Assembly: GCF_000369065.1 (NCBI RefSeq)
Contig: NZ_KB849799.1
Location: 1-64,000, forward strand
DNA from: Acinetobacter haemolyticus CIP 64.3 = MTCC 9819
Lineage (GTDB): Bacteria; Pseudomonadota; Gammaproteobacteria; Pseudomonadales; Moraxellaceae
DNA: 64,000 nt
Direction: 5' to 3'
The notes beneath the pieces were generated by a model. It was not told the DNA's origin, made no database searches, and was given only the letters and a program-made list of their open reading frames with translations. A program made the translations under genes and the position numbers. This document shows positions 28,299 to 37,158 of this stretch, one piece after another (position 1 is the stretch's first letter; every line of letters starts with the position of its first letter).

Positions 28299-28562
28299 AT
28301 GTTAACCAAAGAATATTTATTAAAACATGCGATATCGTCTGATCAAGTTTGTGTCAAAGGACACCTGACAGAACCTCGTAGCTATGGAGTATATGCATTG
28401 CCTTTAGATCGCGATGGTACTCGACGATTCAGATTTGGTAATCATCCTATGCGCCAACAGGAACTGAAACACGAGTTTGGTTCCTGTACCTTATATCAGC
28501 TTTTTCTAGAACGTAAAGATGCTGAATCATTGGCAAAATGGCTGAATAAAGAAATCCAATGA
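28299..28562 (+). CDS. Conserved small hypothetical protein
   Basis: An 87-residue soluble, basic protein. A purine-rich AGGGTGGG runs right up to the ATG. It contains GVYALPLDRDGTRRFRFGNHPMRQQELKHEFG split over the middle and ends in an amphipathic helix. No domain recognised. It lies 21 bases after yaaA and 9 bases before the HD-family gene, so it belongs to the same transcript. Confidence 0.7.
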   Translation: MLTKEYLLKHAISSDQVCVKGHLTEPRSYGVYALPLDRDGTRRFRFGNHPMRQQELKHEFGSCTLYQLFLERKDAESLAKWLNKEIQ

Positions 28563-28571
28563 GGATGAGCA

Positions 28572-29192
28572 ATGCAGCAATATTTAACCTTATTAGAAAA
28601 ATCATGGTTTGAACTGCATCAGTATTATCATTTTTCTGAACCACAGAAAGTTTTTAATAAGTTAATTGCTGCCTATAGTGAAAAGCAGCGGGCTTATCAT
28701 ACTGTTCAGCATTTGTATGAATGTTTGGTTTTGTTTGAATCGATTCGACCAGATTTAAATGATGAGAATGCAGTTGAGTTAGCACTCTGGTTTCATGATG
28801 TGGTCTATGATCCGCAAGCAAAGGATAATGAATTGAAAAGTGCTGAGCTGCTTGAATATTATTTGGCTCAAGATTTATCAGTTGATATTGTTCAAAAGAT
28901 AAAACGATGGATTATTGCGACGCAAAAGCATGAAGCAACGGATGAGCTAGATTTGCAATTTTTACTGGATATTGATTTGGCGATTCTAGCTGCTTCACCA
29001 GAGCGTTTTGATGAATACGAACAGCAGATTCAGCAAGAATTTGCTTGGGTAGATCCAGATATCTATTCTATTAAAAGAAAACAAGTCCTAGCACATTTCT
29101 ATCAGACAGAACCGCTGTATCAAACTGAATATTTTCAACAGAATTTTGAGCAAAGGGCGAAGCAAAATTTAAAGCGAATATTAAACATTTAG
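28572..29192 (+). CDS. HD-superfamily phosphohydrolase-like protein
   Basis: A 206-residue cytosolic protein of the COG4339 group of predicted metal-dependent HD hydrolases. Metal ligands are in AYHTVQHLYEC (about residues 41-51), WFHDVVYDPQAKDNELKSAE (74-93), a KHEATDELDLQFLLDIDLAIL histidine/aspartate segment (about 118-138), and a distal helix. GAGGATGAGC precedes the ATG. Natural substrate unknown; HD proteins often act on nucleotides. Confidence 0.8.
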   Translation: MQQYLTLLEKSWFELHQYYHFSEPQKVFNKLIAAYSEKQRAYHTVQHLYECLVLFESIRPDLNDENAVELALWFHDVVYDPQAKDNELKSAELLEYYLAQDLSVDIVQKIKRWIIATQKHEATDELDLQFLLDIDLAILAASPERFDEYEQQIQQEFAWVDPDIYSIKRKQVLAHFYQTEPLYQTEYFQQNFEQRAKQNLKRILNI

Positions 29193-29205
29193 AATTGAGA
29201 GAATC

Positions 29206-29898
29206 ATGGATCAGCTAATTCAAACATTGAAACAGCTAGCGAAACAGCATCCGTTAGAAAAATGTTTTCGATGGGAGTTGCCAGAAAGTAATCCATTACC
29301 AGTTCCGTTGGATCTGGCCTCTATATTTGAGCGAAATATTTATCTAAAACATAACTTCTATGATTTGTTGAGTTCAGGTGATTTAGCTGGTCGATATTGG
29401 TTGATTCAAGAGTGGGGTGGTATTCGCTCCTTTAAGAAAAATGATAAAAATGATCTCTTATTACATAAATTTGAAAGCGAGCTTAAAAAGGGTGCTTTAA
29501 CTAGATCAACTTTTTCGGTTATCTCATCTTTATCGAAAGTAGCTTCTTTCGTAGATCATCAAACATATGCCATTTATGATTCTAGAGTCATTTATTCTTT
29601 GAATTGGTTGCTATTTAAACATACAGAGCTAAGAGAGTTTTATCCCCAGCCGATCGGAAGAAATGCTGATATAAATCAGTATGAACTCAATACAATTTTT
29701 AATTTAGTAGATGGTAATGTGGTTTATAAATCACATCGGATTGCCTATCATGATTATTGTCAATTAATGAAAAAATTATCGATAGAAGTTTATGCTAAGA
29801 GTGAGCCATATTGGGCTGAAATGCTTTTATTTATTCTTGCACCAGAATATATTGTAGAAGATATAAAACGCTCATTATCTATTTCATTGGAATGTTAG
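29206..29898 (+). CDS. Conserved hypothetical protein, possibly DNA-glycosylase-like fold
   Basis: A 230-residue protein, ATG 29206 with GAGAG upstream. No family is certain. The segment ISSLSKVASFVDHQTYAIYD followed by SRVIYSLNW (about residues 104-132) resembles a motif I associate with helical HhH/DNA-glycosylase-like hypothetical proteins. This is a weak recollection. It is the last gene of the yaaA group, 13 bases after the HD-type gene. The codon use is more AT-rich than in its neighbours. Confidence 0.6.
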   Translation: MDQLIQTLKQLAKQHPLEKCFRWELPESNPLPVPLDLASIFERNIYLKHNFYDLLSSGDLAGRYWLIQEWGGIRSFKKNDKNDLLLHKFESELKKGALTRSTFSVISSLSKVASFVDHQTYAIYDSRVIYSLNWLLFKHTELREFYPQPIGRNADINQYELNTIFNLVDGNVVYKSHRIAYHDYCQLMKKLSIEVYAKSEPYWAEMLLFILAPEYIVEDIKRSLSISLEC

Positions 29899-29924
29899 AG
29901 AAATATTGGTTTTTTAGGTAGAAA

Positions 29925-29948
29925 AAAGGGAGCTAAAAAGCTCCCTTT
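29925..29948. terminator. Bidirectional terminator between yaaA group and thiG
   Basis: A perfect 10-bp stem, AAAGGGAGCT (29925-29934) and AGCTCCCTTT (29939-29948), with an AAAA loop. T-runs occur on both sides, the better one in the minus-strand transcript, where it ends the thiS-thiG transcript. Confidence 0.85.
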
Positions 29949-29956
29949 AGTATTTT

Positions 29957-30742
29957 TTACTTAAAGAAATACCCAGTCTCAGGTGAGCTCGCATTGGCCA
30001 TACGTTTACGCGGCATACGACCCGCTAAAAATGCTTCACGACCTGCTTCAACGGCTTTCTTCATCGCTGAAGCCATTAAAATTGGATTTTGCGCAGCCGC
30101 AATCGCTGTATTCATTAATACGCCGTCGCAACCTAGTTCCATGGCAATCGCAGCATCACTCGCAGTACCAACACCTGCATCCACTAAAACAGGGACTTTG
30201 GCATTTTCTTTGATGATGGAAATGGTGTGTGGATTGAGAATACCGAGACCAGAACCAATTAAGCTACCCAAAGGCATGATCGCAACACAGCCCATGCTTT
30301 CAAGCTCTTGCGCGACAATCGGATCATCCGAGGTGTAAACCATGATTTCAAAACCATCATCGATCAAGGTTTGCGCTGCTTTAAGTGTTGCGGTCACATT
30401 CGGATATAGGGTTTTTTCATCACCAAGGACTTCTAACTTCACTAGATTGTGACCATCAAGCAGTTCACGAGCCAGCATACAGGTACGAATCGCGCTATCT
30501 GCATCAAAACAGCCAGCTGTATTTGGCAAAATCGTATATTTCTCAGGTGGAATCACTGAAAGCAGATTCGGCTGATCGGCATGTTGCCCGATATTCACTC
30601 GACGAATCGCTACGGTAACAATTTCTGCACCACTTGCTTGAATGGCTAAATCGGTTTCATTTAAATCTTTATATTTACCAGTTCCGACCAATAAACGAGA
30701 TTGGAAGGTACGTGAACCAATAATTAAAGGGGAATCTTGCAT
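29957..30742 (-). CDS. thiG: Thiazole synthase
   Basis: A 261-residue TIM-barrel enzyme that forms the thiazole phosphate of thiamine from deoxyxylulose phosphate, dehydroglycine and ThiS-thiocarboxylate. Family motifs include [14 protein letters not shown] (about 16-29), the Schiff-base lysine in [17 protein letters not shown] (about 99-115), and the phosphate-binding loop [31 protein letters not shown], written here as one conserved region near 182-212. It lies 23 bases downstream of thiS. Confidence 0.96.
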   Translation of the reverse strand: MQDSPLIIGSRTFQSRLLVGTGKYKDLNETDLAIQASGAEIVTVAIRRVNIGQHADQPNLLSVIPPEKYTILPNTAGCFDADSAIRTCMLARELLDGHNLVKLEVLGDEKTLYPNVTATLKAAQTLIDDGFEIMVYTSDDPIVAQELESMGCVAIMPLGSLIGSGLGILNPHTISIIKENAKVPVLVDAGVGTASDAAIAMELGCDGVLMNTAIAAAQNPILMASAMKKAVEAGREAFLAGRMPRKRMANASSPETGYFFK

Positions 30743-30765
30743 GGGCTTACTCCATTTTTAGCCGA

Positions 30766-30963
30766 TTAGCCGCCACCAACAGCTTGAATAATTTCAATAC
30801 GATCTTCAGGAGCAATTGCAGTTTGCTCAAGTCTACTTTTCGGAATAATCTGTTGGTTCTTTTCTACAGCAAAACGCTTGCCTTCTAGGGCTAGGTCTTG
30901 AATGAGTTGCTGTAAATTTTCACATGACGTGTCTGTGGACTCGCCATTTAGATAGATGTGCAT
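30766..30963 (-). CDS. thiS: Sulfur carrier protein ThiS
   Basis: A 65-residue ubiquitin-fold protein whose C-terminal Gly-Gly (ends IIQAVGGG) is adenylated and then thiocarboxylated to deliver sulfur to ThiG. Length, the EGKRFAVEKNQQIIPKS segment and the glycine tail fit the family. It is preceded 10 bases upstream by the DUF423 gene and followed by thiG. No TPP riboswitch was recognised ahead of this operon. Confidence 0.93.
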   Translation of the reverse strand: MHIYLNGESTDTSCENLQQLIQDLALEGKRFAVEKNQQIIPKSRLEQTAIAPEDRIEIIQAVGGG

Positions 30964-30972
30964 GATAAATCC

Positions 30973-31338
30973 TTATTTCGTATGCTTGATTGCTTGCCAC
31001 GCAATTAACAGCCAGCTTGCAATCATAAAGGCACCCCCAATCGGCGTAATCGCACCTAATATTCTAGGTAAGCCGAGCGCCATAATGTACAACGAACCAC
31101 AGAAAAAGAGGATGCCAATTTGCATCAAAATAAACGGAATTTTTATAGGAAAACTTGGTGTAGTTTTATTTAGTACACTCAGAATTAATAAGCCGAGGGC
31201 GTGATAGAAAAAATATTGGGTTGCTGTACCCCACCAAACGAGTTGCTCAGGTGATGCAAAAGATTTGAGTCCGTGTGCGCCAAACGCTCCGAGCATAACT
31301 GCAAGGGCAAGATTGATTGCAGAGATCGCTATCCACAT
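30973..31338 (-). CDS. DUF423 inner-membrane protein
   Basis: A 121-residue protein with about four hydrophobic helices. It shows the DUF423 pattern LGAFGAHGLKSFASPEQLVWWGTATQYFFYHALGLL (residues 17-52, two conserved blocks) and GIGGAFM-like glycine clusters (ITPIGGAFMIASWLL) near the C-terminus. Function unknown. It is the first gene of the unit with thiS and thiG, and the coupling may be only positional. Confidence 0.85.
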   Translation of the reverse strand: MWIAISAINLALAVMLGAFGAHGLKSFASPEQLVWWGTATQYFFYHALGLLILSVLNKTTPSFPIKIPFILMQIGILFFCGSLYIMALGLPRILGAITPIGGAFMIASWLLIAWQAIKHTK

Positions 31339-31410
31339 AATGAAAATGGAACTAGAAATTTGATAAGCAACGTTAACATATTCGGGTGTTTAAACAAAGC
31401 CAGATACAAC

Positions 31411-31430
31411 AAAAGGGCATGAAAGCCCTT
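31411..31430 (-). terminator. Probable terminator of rpoH
   Basis: An inverted repeat AAGGGC (31413-31418) and GCCCTT (31425-31430), 16 bases after the rpoH stop. A TTTTGTTG run follows in the minus-strand transcript. The stem is short, so strength is uncertain. Confidence 0.6.
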
Positions 31431-31445
31431 GTGTTTGATTTAATC

Positions 31446-32315
31446 TTAACTCGCAGACATGGCGGTTTTGATTTTTTCCATTGCATTTTTTTCAAGTTGG
31501 CGAATACGTTCAGCAGAAACATTATATTCAGCAGCAAGTTCATGCAATGTAGATTTATCATCGTCTAACCAGCGACGCTGTAAAATATTACGAGAGCGAT
31601 CATCTAATTGGTCCATCGCTTGATGTAATGCGGCCGTACTTTGTGCTTCATAATCTTCTTCTTCAGCTAGGCGTGCTGGATCGTAACGATTATCTTCTAA
31701 GTAAAGGGCTGGCGCAGTATGAGGTGTGTCATCGTCATCATCGCCTTGTGCTTCGAAAGCAGCATCATAGGCGGTCAATCGACCTTCCATTTCAAGTACT
31801 TGTTCTGCCGTGACGTTTAAATCATTCGCGATTGCTTGCGCTTCTTCTAAAGTCAGGCGTTTACTTGATTTCTTCAAACTACGTAAATTAAAGAACAATT
31901 TACGTTGTGCTTTGGTCGTCGCAATTTTGACAATACGCCAGTTACGAATGACATATTCGTGAATTTCGGCTTTAATCCAATGTACAGCAAATGAAACAAG
32001 GCGCACGCCCATATTGGGATCGAAGCGCTTAACTGCCTTCATGAGGCCTAGGTTGCCTTCTTGAATGAGATCACCTTGTGGTAATCCATAACCTGCATAA
32101 CTTCTTGCAATATGTACAACAAAGCGTAGATGAGACATCACCAATAATTTGGCGGCATCAAGATCTTGGTCATAATAATAACGTTCAGCAAGTTCTTTTT
32201 CTTGCTCGGCCGTTAAAATTGGAATTTGATTGACAGTGCTGATATATGCACCGAGGTTTACACCAGGCGCAGACAATGACAGGGGCATCAATTGATTGCT
32301 GCTGTCAGTAGTCAT
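31446..32315 (-). CDS. rpoH: RNA polymerase sigma-32 (heat shock) factor
   Basis: A 289-residue sigma-70-family factor that directs transcription of heat-shock genes. Region 2 includes [41 protein letters not shown] (about 59-99, in blocks). The RpoH box QRKLFFNLR (about 137-145) separates it from RpoS and RpoD. Region 4.2 ends [22 protein letters not shown]. As in other bacteria, thermal control probably acts on mRNA structure and protein stability, but I did not identify the structure. GGAGACTC-type sequence lies just upstream of the ATG. Confidence 0.96.
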   Translation of the reverse strand: MTTDSSNQLMPLSLSAPGVNLGAYISTVNQIPILTAEQEKELAERYYYDQDLDAAKLLVMSHLRFVVHIARSYAGYGLPQGDLIQEGNLGLMKAVKRFDPNMGVRLVSFAVHWIKAEIHEYVIRNWRIVKIATTKAQRKLFFNLRSLKKSSKRLTLEEAQAIANDLNVTAEQVLEMEGRLTAYDAAFEAQGDDDDDTPHTAPALYLEDNRYDPARLAEEEDYEAQSTAALHQAMDQLDDRSRNILQRRWLDDDKSTLHELAAEYNVSAERIRQLEKNAMEKIKTAMSAS

Positions 32316-32461
32316 GGAGTCTCCTTATAGGATGATATTTGAGTCAACAATTTCATCTTAATGCGAATGTTCTTCATCACTAAGGAAATTTGAGTATAGA
32401 AATGTAAATTTATCTTTACGAGTAACCAAGAGTTTAACAAAGAATAGCAGTTCCACAAGAC

Positions 32462-32704
32462 CTAGATGGATTCAATCAGATAGTGAAACTCATTTTCTGA
32501 GATTTTTTTTGTCTGGCATTGCAGATTCTGAATTTGGCAATATCGTGTTACATCAATTTCACTATGTGGATCAGAAGACTTTAACAGGTAGGTTTTTTTA
32601 CCTGTTGCTTTTTTTAGTGCTCGTTTCAACATAAGTAATGGCATCGGGCAAGGTTGCCCTAAGGCGTCGATAACTTCAGCTGAATGAGTAGGTGAGATAG
32701 TCAT
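32462..32704 (-). CDS. TusA-family sulfurtransferase
   Basis: An 80-residue protein of the TusA/SirA/YedF family. The hallmark is the Cys-Pro-x-Pro motif in DALGQPCPMPLLMLKRALKK (about residues 14-33), whose cysteine carries persulfide sulfur. TusA proper relays sulfur for tRNA 2-thiouridine or molybdenum cofactor; paralogues serve other routes, so no symbol is given. It stands alone upstream of rpoH. Confidence 0.85.
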   Translation of the reverse strand: MTISPTHSAEVIDALGQPCPMPLLMLKRALKKATGKKTYLLKSSDPHSEIDVTRYCQIQNLQCQTKKISENEFHYLIESI

Positions 32705-33081
32705 AAAGGTTGGATATAGCTTATATCAGAATTTATCTCATTTGATTTTATATACGTAAAGGAAGTTCAACAAGTTATTTTTGGAGAACCGTGTTTCTGT
32801 AAAATAAACTAAATGATGAGTATAAACAGATAGAAGCATGGGAAATAACTTAAAATAAGTCTATTAATTGTCATAAACCCATGTTAAGCTCGATGCGTTT
32901 TAGGAAGTGTTTCATTTCGTTTTATCGTAAAAAACCCTATAACAAATGGATGTAACCGGAAATTGTTGATAGTTTTACAGAATGATTACAAGCTTTAAAA
33001 TTATAAGATTTTAAAACCTTGTTGGCTCTGCTGTTTGCAACACCGGAAGGTCCTTATCTTTCAATATCTGAGGATTGACTT
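32705..33081. promoter_or_regulatory. Long leader region upstream of the cold-shock gene
   Basis: A 377-base AT-rich gap. Its left part must hold the leftward TusA-like promoter. The right part leads into the cold-shock gene, with TGAGG nine bases before the ATG. Cold-shock genes often have long structured 5' UTRs that switch translation with temperature, and the length here would allow one. I cannot fold it or point to a defined cold box. Confidence 0.4.
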
Positions 33082-33294
33082 ATGACAGCTCGTGAACAAG
33101 GCGTAGTAAAGTGGTTTAATGACACTAAAGGCTTTGGTTTTATTCAACGCAATGGCGGTGATGACGTTTTCGTTCATTTCCGTGCAATTGTTGGTGATGG
33201 TCACCGTTCTTTACGTGACGGCCAACGTGTAGAATTCAGCGTAGTTCAAGGACAAAAAGGTTTCCAAGCTGAAAACGTTCAGCCGTTAGACTAA
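33082..33294 (+). CDS. Cold-shock domain protein
   Basis: A 70-residue single-domain Csp protein that binds single-stranded RNA and DNA. Both nucleic-acid motifs are visible: KGFGFIQR (RNP1, residues 16-23) and DVFVHFRAI (RNP2, about 28-36), preceded by [12 protein letters not shown]-ending codons (aac, gac, cgt) suggest high expression. A hairpin terminator follows within 25 bases. Confidence 0.95.
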   Translation: MTAREQGVVKWFNDTKGFGFIQRNGGDDVFVHFRAIVGDGHRSLRDGQRVEFSVVQGQKGFQAENVQPLD

Positions 33295-33315
33295 TTTGTT
33301 GCTTTAACGCGATAT

Positions 33316-33347
33316 AAAAACGCTCCAATGTTATTTGGGGCGTTTTT
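33316..33347 (+). terminator. Terminator after the cold-shock gene
   Basis: An 11-bp stem with one G-U-type pair (AAAAACGCTCC with GGGGCGTTTTT), a 10-base loop and a T-run on the plus strand. Placed 22 bases after the stop codon. Confidence 0.85.
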
Positions 33348-33395
33348 GTTTATAATAACGACTTTATTTTGGTCATTGATGGTTTGAGAGCATAT

Positions 33396-34547
33396 ATGAC
33401 GTCTGGTTTTGAAACCTTAAAATTACATCCGCAGTTGAAAAAGGCGATTGATGCTTTGGGTTTTACTCAAATGACTCCAATTCAGCAAAAGGTTTTAAAA
33501 TATACGCTAGCAGGGCATGATGCGATTGGTCGCGCACAAACAGGGACTGGTAAAACGGCTGCTTTTCTGATTAGTGTGATCAATGATTTGTTAAATAATC
33601 CGATTCAAGAACAACGCTTTCGTGGTGAGCCACGTGCTCTAATCTTGGCGCCTACTCGTGAGTTGGCTTTACAAATTGAAAGTGATGCAAAGTCGCTGAC
33701 AAAGTTTTCTAACTTGCACCTTGTAACGTTGTTGGGTGGGGTTGACTTCGATAAACAGAAGAAAATGTTAGATCGAAACTTTGTTGATATTATTGTTGCG
33801 ACCCCTGGACGCTTAATTGATTTTGTTGAGCAGAAAGAAGTGTGGCTGGATCGCATCGAGTTTTTAGTTATTGATGAAGCTGATCGATTATTGGATATGG
33901 GCTTTATTCCTTCGGTCAAGCGTATTGTCCGTTATTCTCCATCCAAAGAGCAACGTCAAACTTTAATTTTTTCTGCAACATTTAGCTATGATGTGCTGAA
34001 TTTAGCTCGTCAATGGTTGTTTGAGCCTGTTACTGTTGAAATTGAACCTGAGCAAAAAACGAATGTTGACGTTGAACAGCGTGTATATGTTGTTGCAAAA
34101 GAAGACAAGTATAAATTGTTGCAGGATATTCTACGCGATGAGCCGATTGATAAAGTCATGATTTTTGCGAATCGTCGAGATCAGGTTCGTCGTTTATATG
34201 ATCATTTGAAACGTGATGGTTACAAAGTTGGAATGTTATCTGGTGAAATTGCACAAGATAAGCGTTTGAAAATGCTGGATCAATTTAAGCAAGGCAAACA
34301 CAACATCATGATTGCAACAGATGTAGCTGGACGTGGTATTCATGTTGATGGTGTCTCACATGTTGTGAATTTTACGCTGCCAGAACAATCTGATGATTAT
34401 GTGCATCGTATTGGACGTACAGGTCGTGCAGGAGCTCAAGGGGTGAGCATTAGTTTCCTGTCTGAAGACGATGCGTTTTACTTACCTGAAATTGAAAAAG
34501 CAATTGGTAAAAAATTACCGCTTACACGCCTTGAAGGATACTGTTAA
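33396..34547 (+). CDS. rhlB: DEAD-box RNA helicase (RhlB-type)
   Basis: A 383-residue ATP-dependent RNA helicase, start ATG 33396 (MTSGFETLKL) with GAGAG upstream. The motifs run in order: Q-motif GFTQMTPIQQKVL, I AQTGTGKT, Ia PTRELALQ, Ib TPGRL, II DEAD (VIDEADRLLDMGF), III SAT, IV-V IATDVAGRGIHVDGV and VI HRIGRTGRAG. RhlB works with RNase E in the RNA degradosome; the choice of RhlB over RhlE rests on resemblance to Acinetobacter annotations and the lack of a long basic tail. Confidence 0.85.
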   Translation: MTSGFETLKLHPQLKKAIDALGFTQMTPIQQKVLKYTLAGHDAIGRAQTGTGKTAAFLISVINDLLNNPIQEQRFRGEPRALILAPTRELALQIESDAKSLTKFSNLHLVTLLGGVDFDKQKKMLDRNFVDIIVATPGRLIDFVEQKEVWLDRIEFLVIDEADRLLDMGFIPSVKRIVRYSPSKEQRQTLIFSATFSYDVLNLARQWLFEPVTVEIEPEQKTNVDVEQRVYVVAKEDKYKLLQDILRDEPIDKVMIFANRRDQVRRLYDHLKRDGYKVGMLSGEIAQDKRLKMLDQFKQGKHNIMIATDVAGRGIHVDGVSHVVNFTLPEQSDDYVHRIGRTGRAGAQGVSISFLSEDDAFYLPEIEKAIGKKLPLTRLEGYC

Positions 34548-34599
34548 GGATTGAATTGGTTCTTTTTAGTATTTGATGTCTAAGCATGAAATAATTAGA

Positions 34600-34630
34600 G
34601 GCTAAATCATTATTGGATTTAGCCTTTTTT
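34600..34630 (+). terminator. Terminator after rhlB
   Basis: A perfect 9-bp stem, GGCTAAATC (34600-34608) and GATTTAGCC (34616-34624), then six T residues. Confidence 0.88.
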
Positions 34631-34757
34631 ATTGTTAAATGTGTTGTGATACGCAAATTACACAAAAGATTCAGGTTTTTTTTTCAAATCCTGTGATTAG
34701 TTGCTGAATTGAAATAAATCAACATGTAGAATATGGCGCATTACCTGGGAGGATATT

Positions 34758-35795
34758 ATGGCTCTAATCTCGATGCGCCAGCTCTTGGATCACGCTGCAG
34801 AACACAACTACGGCGTACCAGCGTTTAACGTAAACAACTTAGAACAAATGCGCGCAATTATGCTAGCTGCAGATGCGACGAATTCACCTGTAATCGTACA
34901 AGCTTCGGCGGGTGCGCGTAAATATGCAGGTGCACCTTTTTTACGTCATCTTATTTTAGCTGCAATTGAAGAATGGCCACATATTCCAGTGGTAATGCAT
35001 CAAGATCATGGTACTAGCCCTGATGTTTGTCAGCGTTCAATTCAATTGGGTTTTAGCTCTGTGATGATGGACGGTTCATTGGGTGCTGATGGTAAGACAC
35101 CTACATCATATGATTATAATGTTGATGTAACTCGTCGTGTTGTTGCTATGGCGCATGCATGTGGCGTTTCAGTTGAAGGTGAAATTGGTTGCTTAGGTAG
35201 CCTTGAAACTGGTTTGGCTGGCGAAGAAGATGGCGTGGGTGCAGAGGGTGTGCTTGATCATTCTCAATTGCTTACTTCGGTAGAAGAAGCGACCCAATTT
35301 GTTGCGGATACTAACGTTGATGCTTTAGCGATTGCAGTTGGTACTTCTCACGGAGCGTACAAGTTTACTCGTCCACCTACAGGCGATATCTTGGCGATTG
35401 ATCGTATTAAAGAAATCCATGCTGCATTACCAAATACACATCTTGTAATGCATGGTTCAAGCTCAGTACCACAAGAGTGGTTGGCTGTAATTAACCAATA
35501 TGGTGGTGATATTAAAGAAACTTATGGTGTGCCTGTAGATCAGCTTGTAGAAGCGATTAAACATGGCGTACGTAAGATTAACATTGATACCGATTTGCGT
35601 TTAGCTTCTACTGGTGCGATGCGTCGTATGATGGCTGAAAAACCAAGTGAATTTGATCCACGCAAATTCTTCGGTGAAACCGTTGAGGCAATGAAAGATA
35701 TCTGTGTTGCTCGTTATGAAGCCTTTGGTACAGCAGGTAATGCAGATAAGATTCGCCCGATCTCTCTAGAGAAAATGGTTGATCGTTACAAATAA
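34758..35795 (+). CDS. fba: Fructose-bisphosphate aldolase, class II
   Basis: A 345-residue zinc-dependent aldolase that interconverts fructose-1,6-bisphosphate with glyceraldehyde-3-phosphate and DHAP, here mainly for gluconeogenesis because Acinetobacter lacks the usual upper glycolysis. Zinc and catalytic ligands appear in [15 protein letters not shown] (about residues 77-91), [11 protein letters not shown] and [10 protein letters not shown]. It resembles the Calvin-cycle subtype ([23 protein letters not shown] start). GGGAGG lies eight bases before the ATG. Confidence 0.96.
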   Translation: MALISMRQLLDHAAEHNYGVPAFNVNNLEQMRAIMLAADATNSPVIVQASAGARKYAGAPFLRHLILAAIEEWPHIPVVMHQDHGTSPDVCQRSIQLGFSSVMMDGSLGADGKTPTSYDYNVDVTRRVVAMAHACGVSVEGEIGCLGSLETGLAGEEDGVGAEGVLDHSQLLTSVEEATQFVADTNVDALAIAVGTSHGAYKFTRPPTGDILAIDRIKEIHAALPNTHLVMHGSSSVPQEWLAVINQYGGDIKETYGVPVDQLVEAIKHGVRKINIDTDLRLASTGAMRRMMAEKPSEFDPRKFFGETVEAMKDICVARYEAFGTAGNADKIRPISLEKMVDRYK

Positions 35796-35806
35796 TTTTG
35801 GTGCAT

Positions 35807-35838
35807 AAAAATAGCGGCATTTGCCGCTATTTTTTTTG
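35807..35838. terminator. Bidirectional terminator between fba and surA
   Basis: A 9-bp stem ATAGCGGCA/TGCCGCTAT (35811-35830), extended by A-T pairs. A-run on one side and T-run on the other suit both converging genes. Confidence 0.9.
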
Positions 35839-35844
35839 GTTAAA

Positions 35845-37158
35845 TTATTTTTGCGCTGCTTTTGAGTCCATATTTACATCTTTGATTTCAACGTAGGCAT
35901 TAGCGCGTAGTTCGCGAGTCCAACTATCTACTTCCGTTTCAAATTGACGCTCACCTAGGATTTGGCGTGCCATACGTTCTTGCGCTTCTTTGGTCATATC
36001 TTGTTGGCGTGTATCTGTTACTTCTAAAATATGCCAACCAAATTGACTTTGGAATGGTTCGCTGAGCTGGCCAACAGGTATTTCCTTCATTACTTTTTCA
36101 AACTCAGGCACCATTACGCCAGCATTGACCCAGCCTAAGTTGCCGCCATCACGAGCAGAACCTGGATCATTCGAGAAGGTAGCTGCTAAAGTTGCGAAGT
36201 CTTCACCTGCTTTAATTCGGTTGTATAAGCTATCAATCATTTGTTTAGCGCGATCAGAGCTTACAACTTCGGATGTTTGGATCAAAATGTGACGTGTTTT
36301 ATATTGTGGAACAAGTGCACGTTGATCATTCTGTTTACGTTCAAGTAATTTTAATACATGTGTTCCATCACGAACATTGACTAAGCCAGTGGTTTGTCCT
36401 ACTTGTAGTGGAGTGACGCGAGCAGCAAGTTCGGTTGGGATTTCAGATAAAGCACGGAAGCCCATATCTGCGCCATCAACTGTTACTGTTCCTGTCGATA
36501 ATTTACTGCTGATTGCCTTAGGATCGTTACTTGTAGCAAGAGATCGTCTGACTTCTTCTGCAACTTTTTGTACTTCATTATTGTCCGTACCAGAAATACG
36601 CATATGAAGAACATGAACTTGTGTTCCCAATGCTGCTTGACCTTCAGGTGATTTTAGGAAGTTTTCAACATCGTGATCACTGATTTTAATACGTGACATC
36701 ACTTGTTGTTGACGAAGACGACCTATTGCAAGGTCTTCTGCAATTCGGTTTCTTAGATTTTCATAAGTGCCTGGTGCAATAGCATCTAACTTTTGTTGAA
36801 ATGCGGATAATGAATTACTACCTGATTGATTGGCGACTCTTAATACCGCCGCATTTAAGCTATTTTCATCAGGTTTGATGCCATAACGTTTTACTTGTTC
36901 TAATTGAGCTTGGCGAATAATCAGTTGATCCAAAACCTGCATTTGTAAGTATTGCTTTGGAGGGACAGTTTGATTTTGAGCCTTGAGTTGGTGTTCAGCC
37001 TCAGCAATTCCTTGTACTAAGTCGCTTTTAAGAATGACACTACTATCTACAATTGCGACAACCTCATCCGCAGGTTGAGCAAAGCTATGCATTGATGAAG
37101 AAATTAGGGCTGCTAGAACAGTGGCTCTAAAGATATGTTGAAAATGTTTTATCTTCAT
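35845..37158 (-). CDS. surA: Periplasmic peptidyl-prolyl isomerase / chaperone SurA
   Basis: About 437 residues from ATG 37156-37158 (MKIKHFQHIF), with a signal peptide ending near SSSMHSFA. It chaperones outer-membrane proteins, LptD among them. The N-terminal chaperone domain is about residues 25-170. Two parvulin domains follow: the first (about 180-280) is divergent, and the second has canonical YKTRHILIQTSE, FSNDPGSARDGGNLGWVNAG and FQSQFGWHILEV. It is translationally coupled to lptD (TAATG). Confidence 0.94.
   Translation of the reverse strand: MKIKHFQHIFRATVLAALISSSMHSFAQPADEVVAIVDSSVILKSDLVQGIAEAEHQLKAQNQTVPPKQYLQMQVLDQLIIRQAQLEQVKRYGIKPDENSLNAAVLRVANQSGSNSLSAFQQKLDAIAPGTYENLRNRIAEDLAIGRLRQQQVMSRIKISDHDVENFLKSPEGQAALGTQVHVLHMRISGTDNNEVQKVAEEVRRSLATSNDPKAISSKLSTGTVTVDGADMGFRALSEIPTELAARVTPLQVGQTTGLVNVRDGTHVLKLLERKQNDQRALVPQYKTRHILIQTSEVVSSDRAKQMIDSLYNRIKAGEDFATLAATFSNDPGSARDGGNLGWVNAGVMVPEFEKVMKEIPVGQLSEPFQSQFGWHILEVTDTRQQDMTKEAQERMARQILGERQFETEVDSWTRELRANAYVEIKDVNMDSKAAQK

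Noticed and set aside
30743..31445. A TPP riboswitch ahead of thiS-thiG
   Set aside because: The thiS gene is only 10 bases from the DUF423 gene, and the gap before DUF423 (31339-31445) lacks recognisable THI-box sequences.
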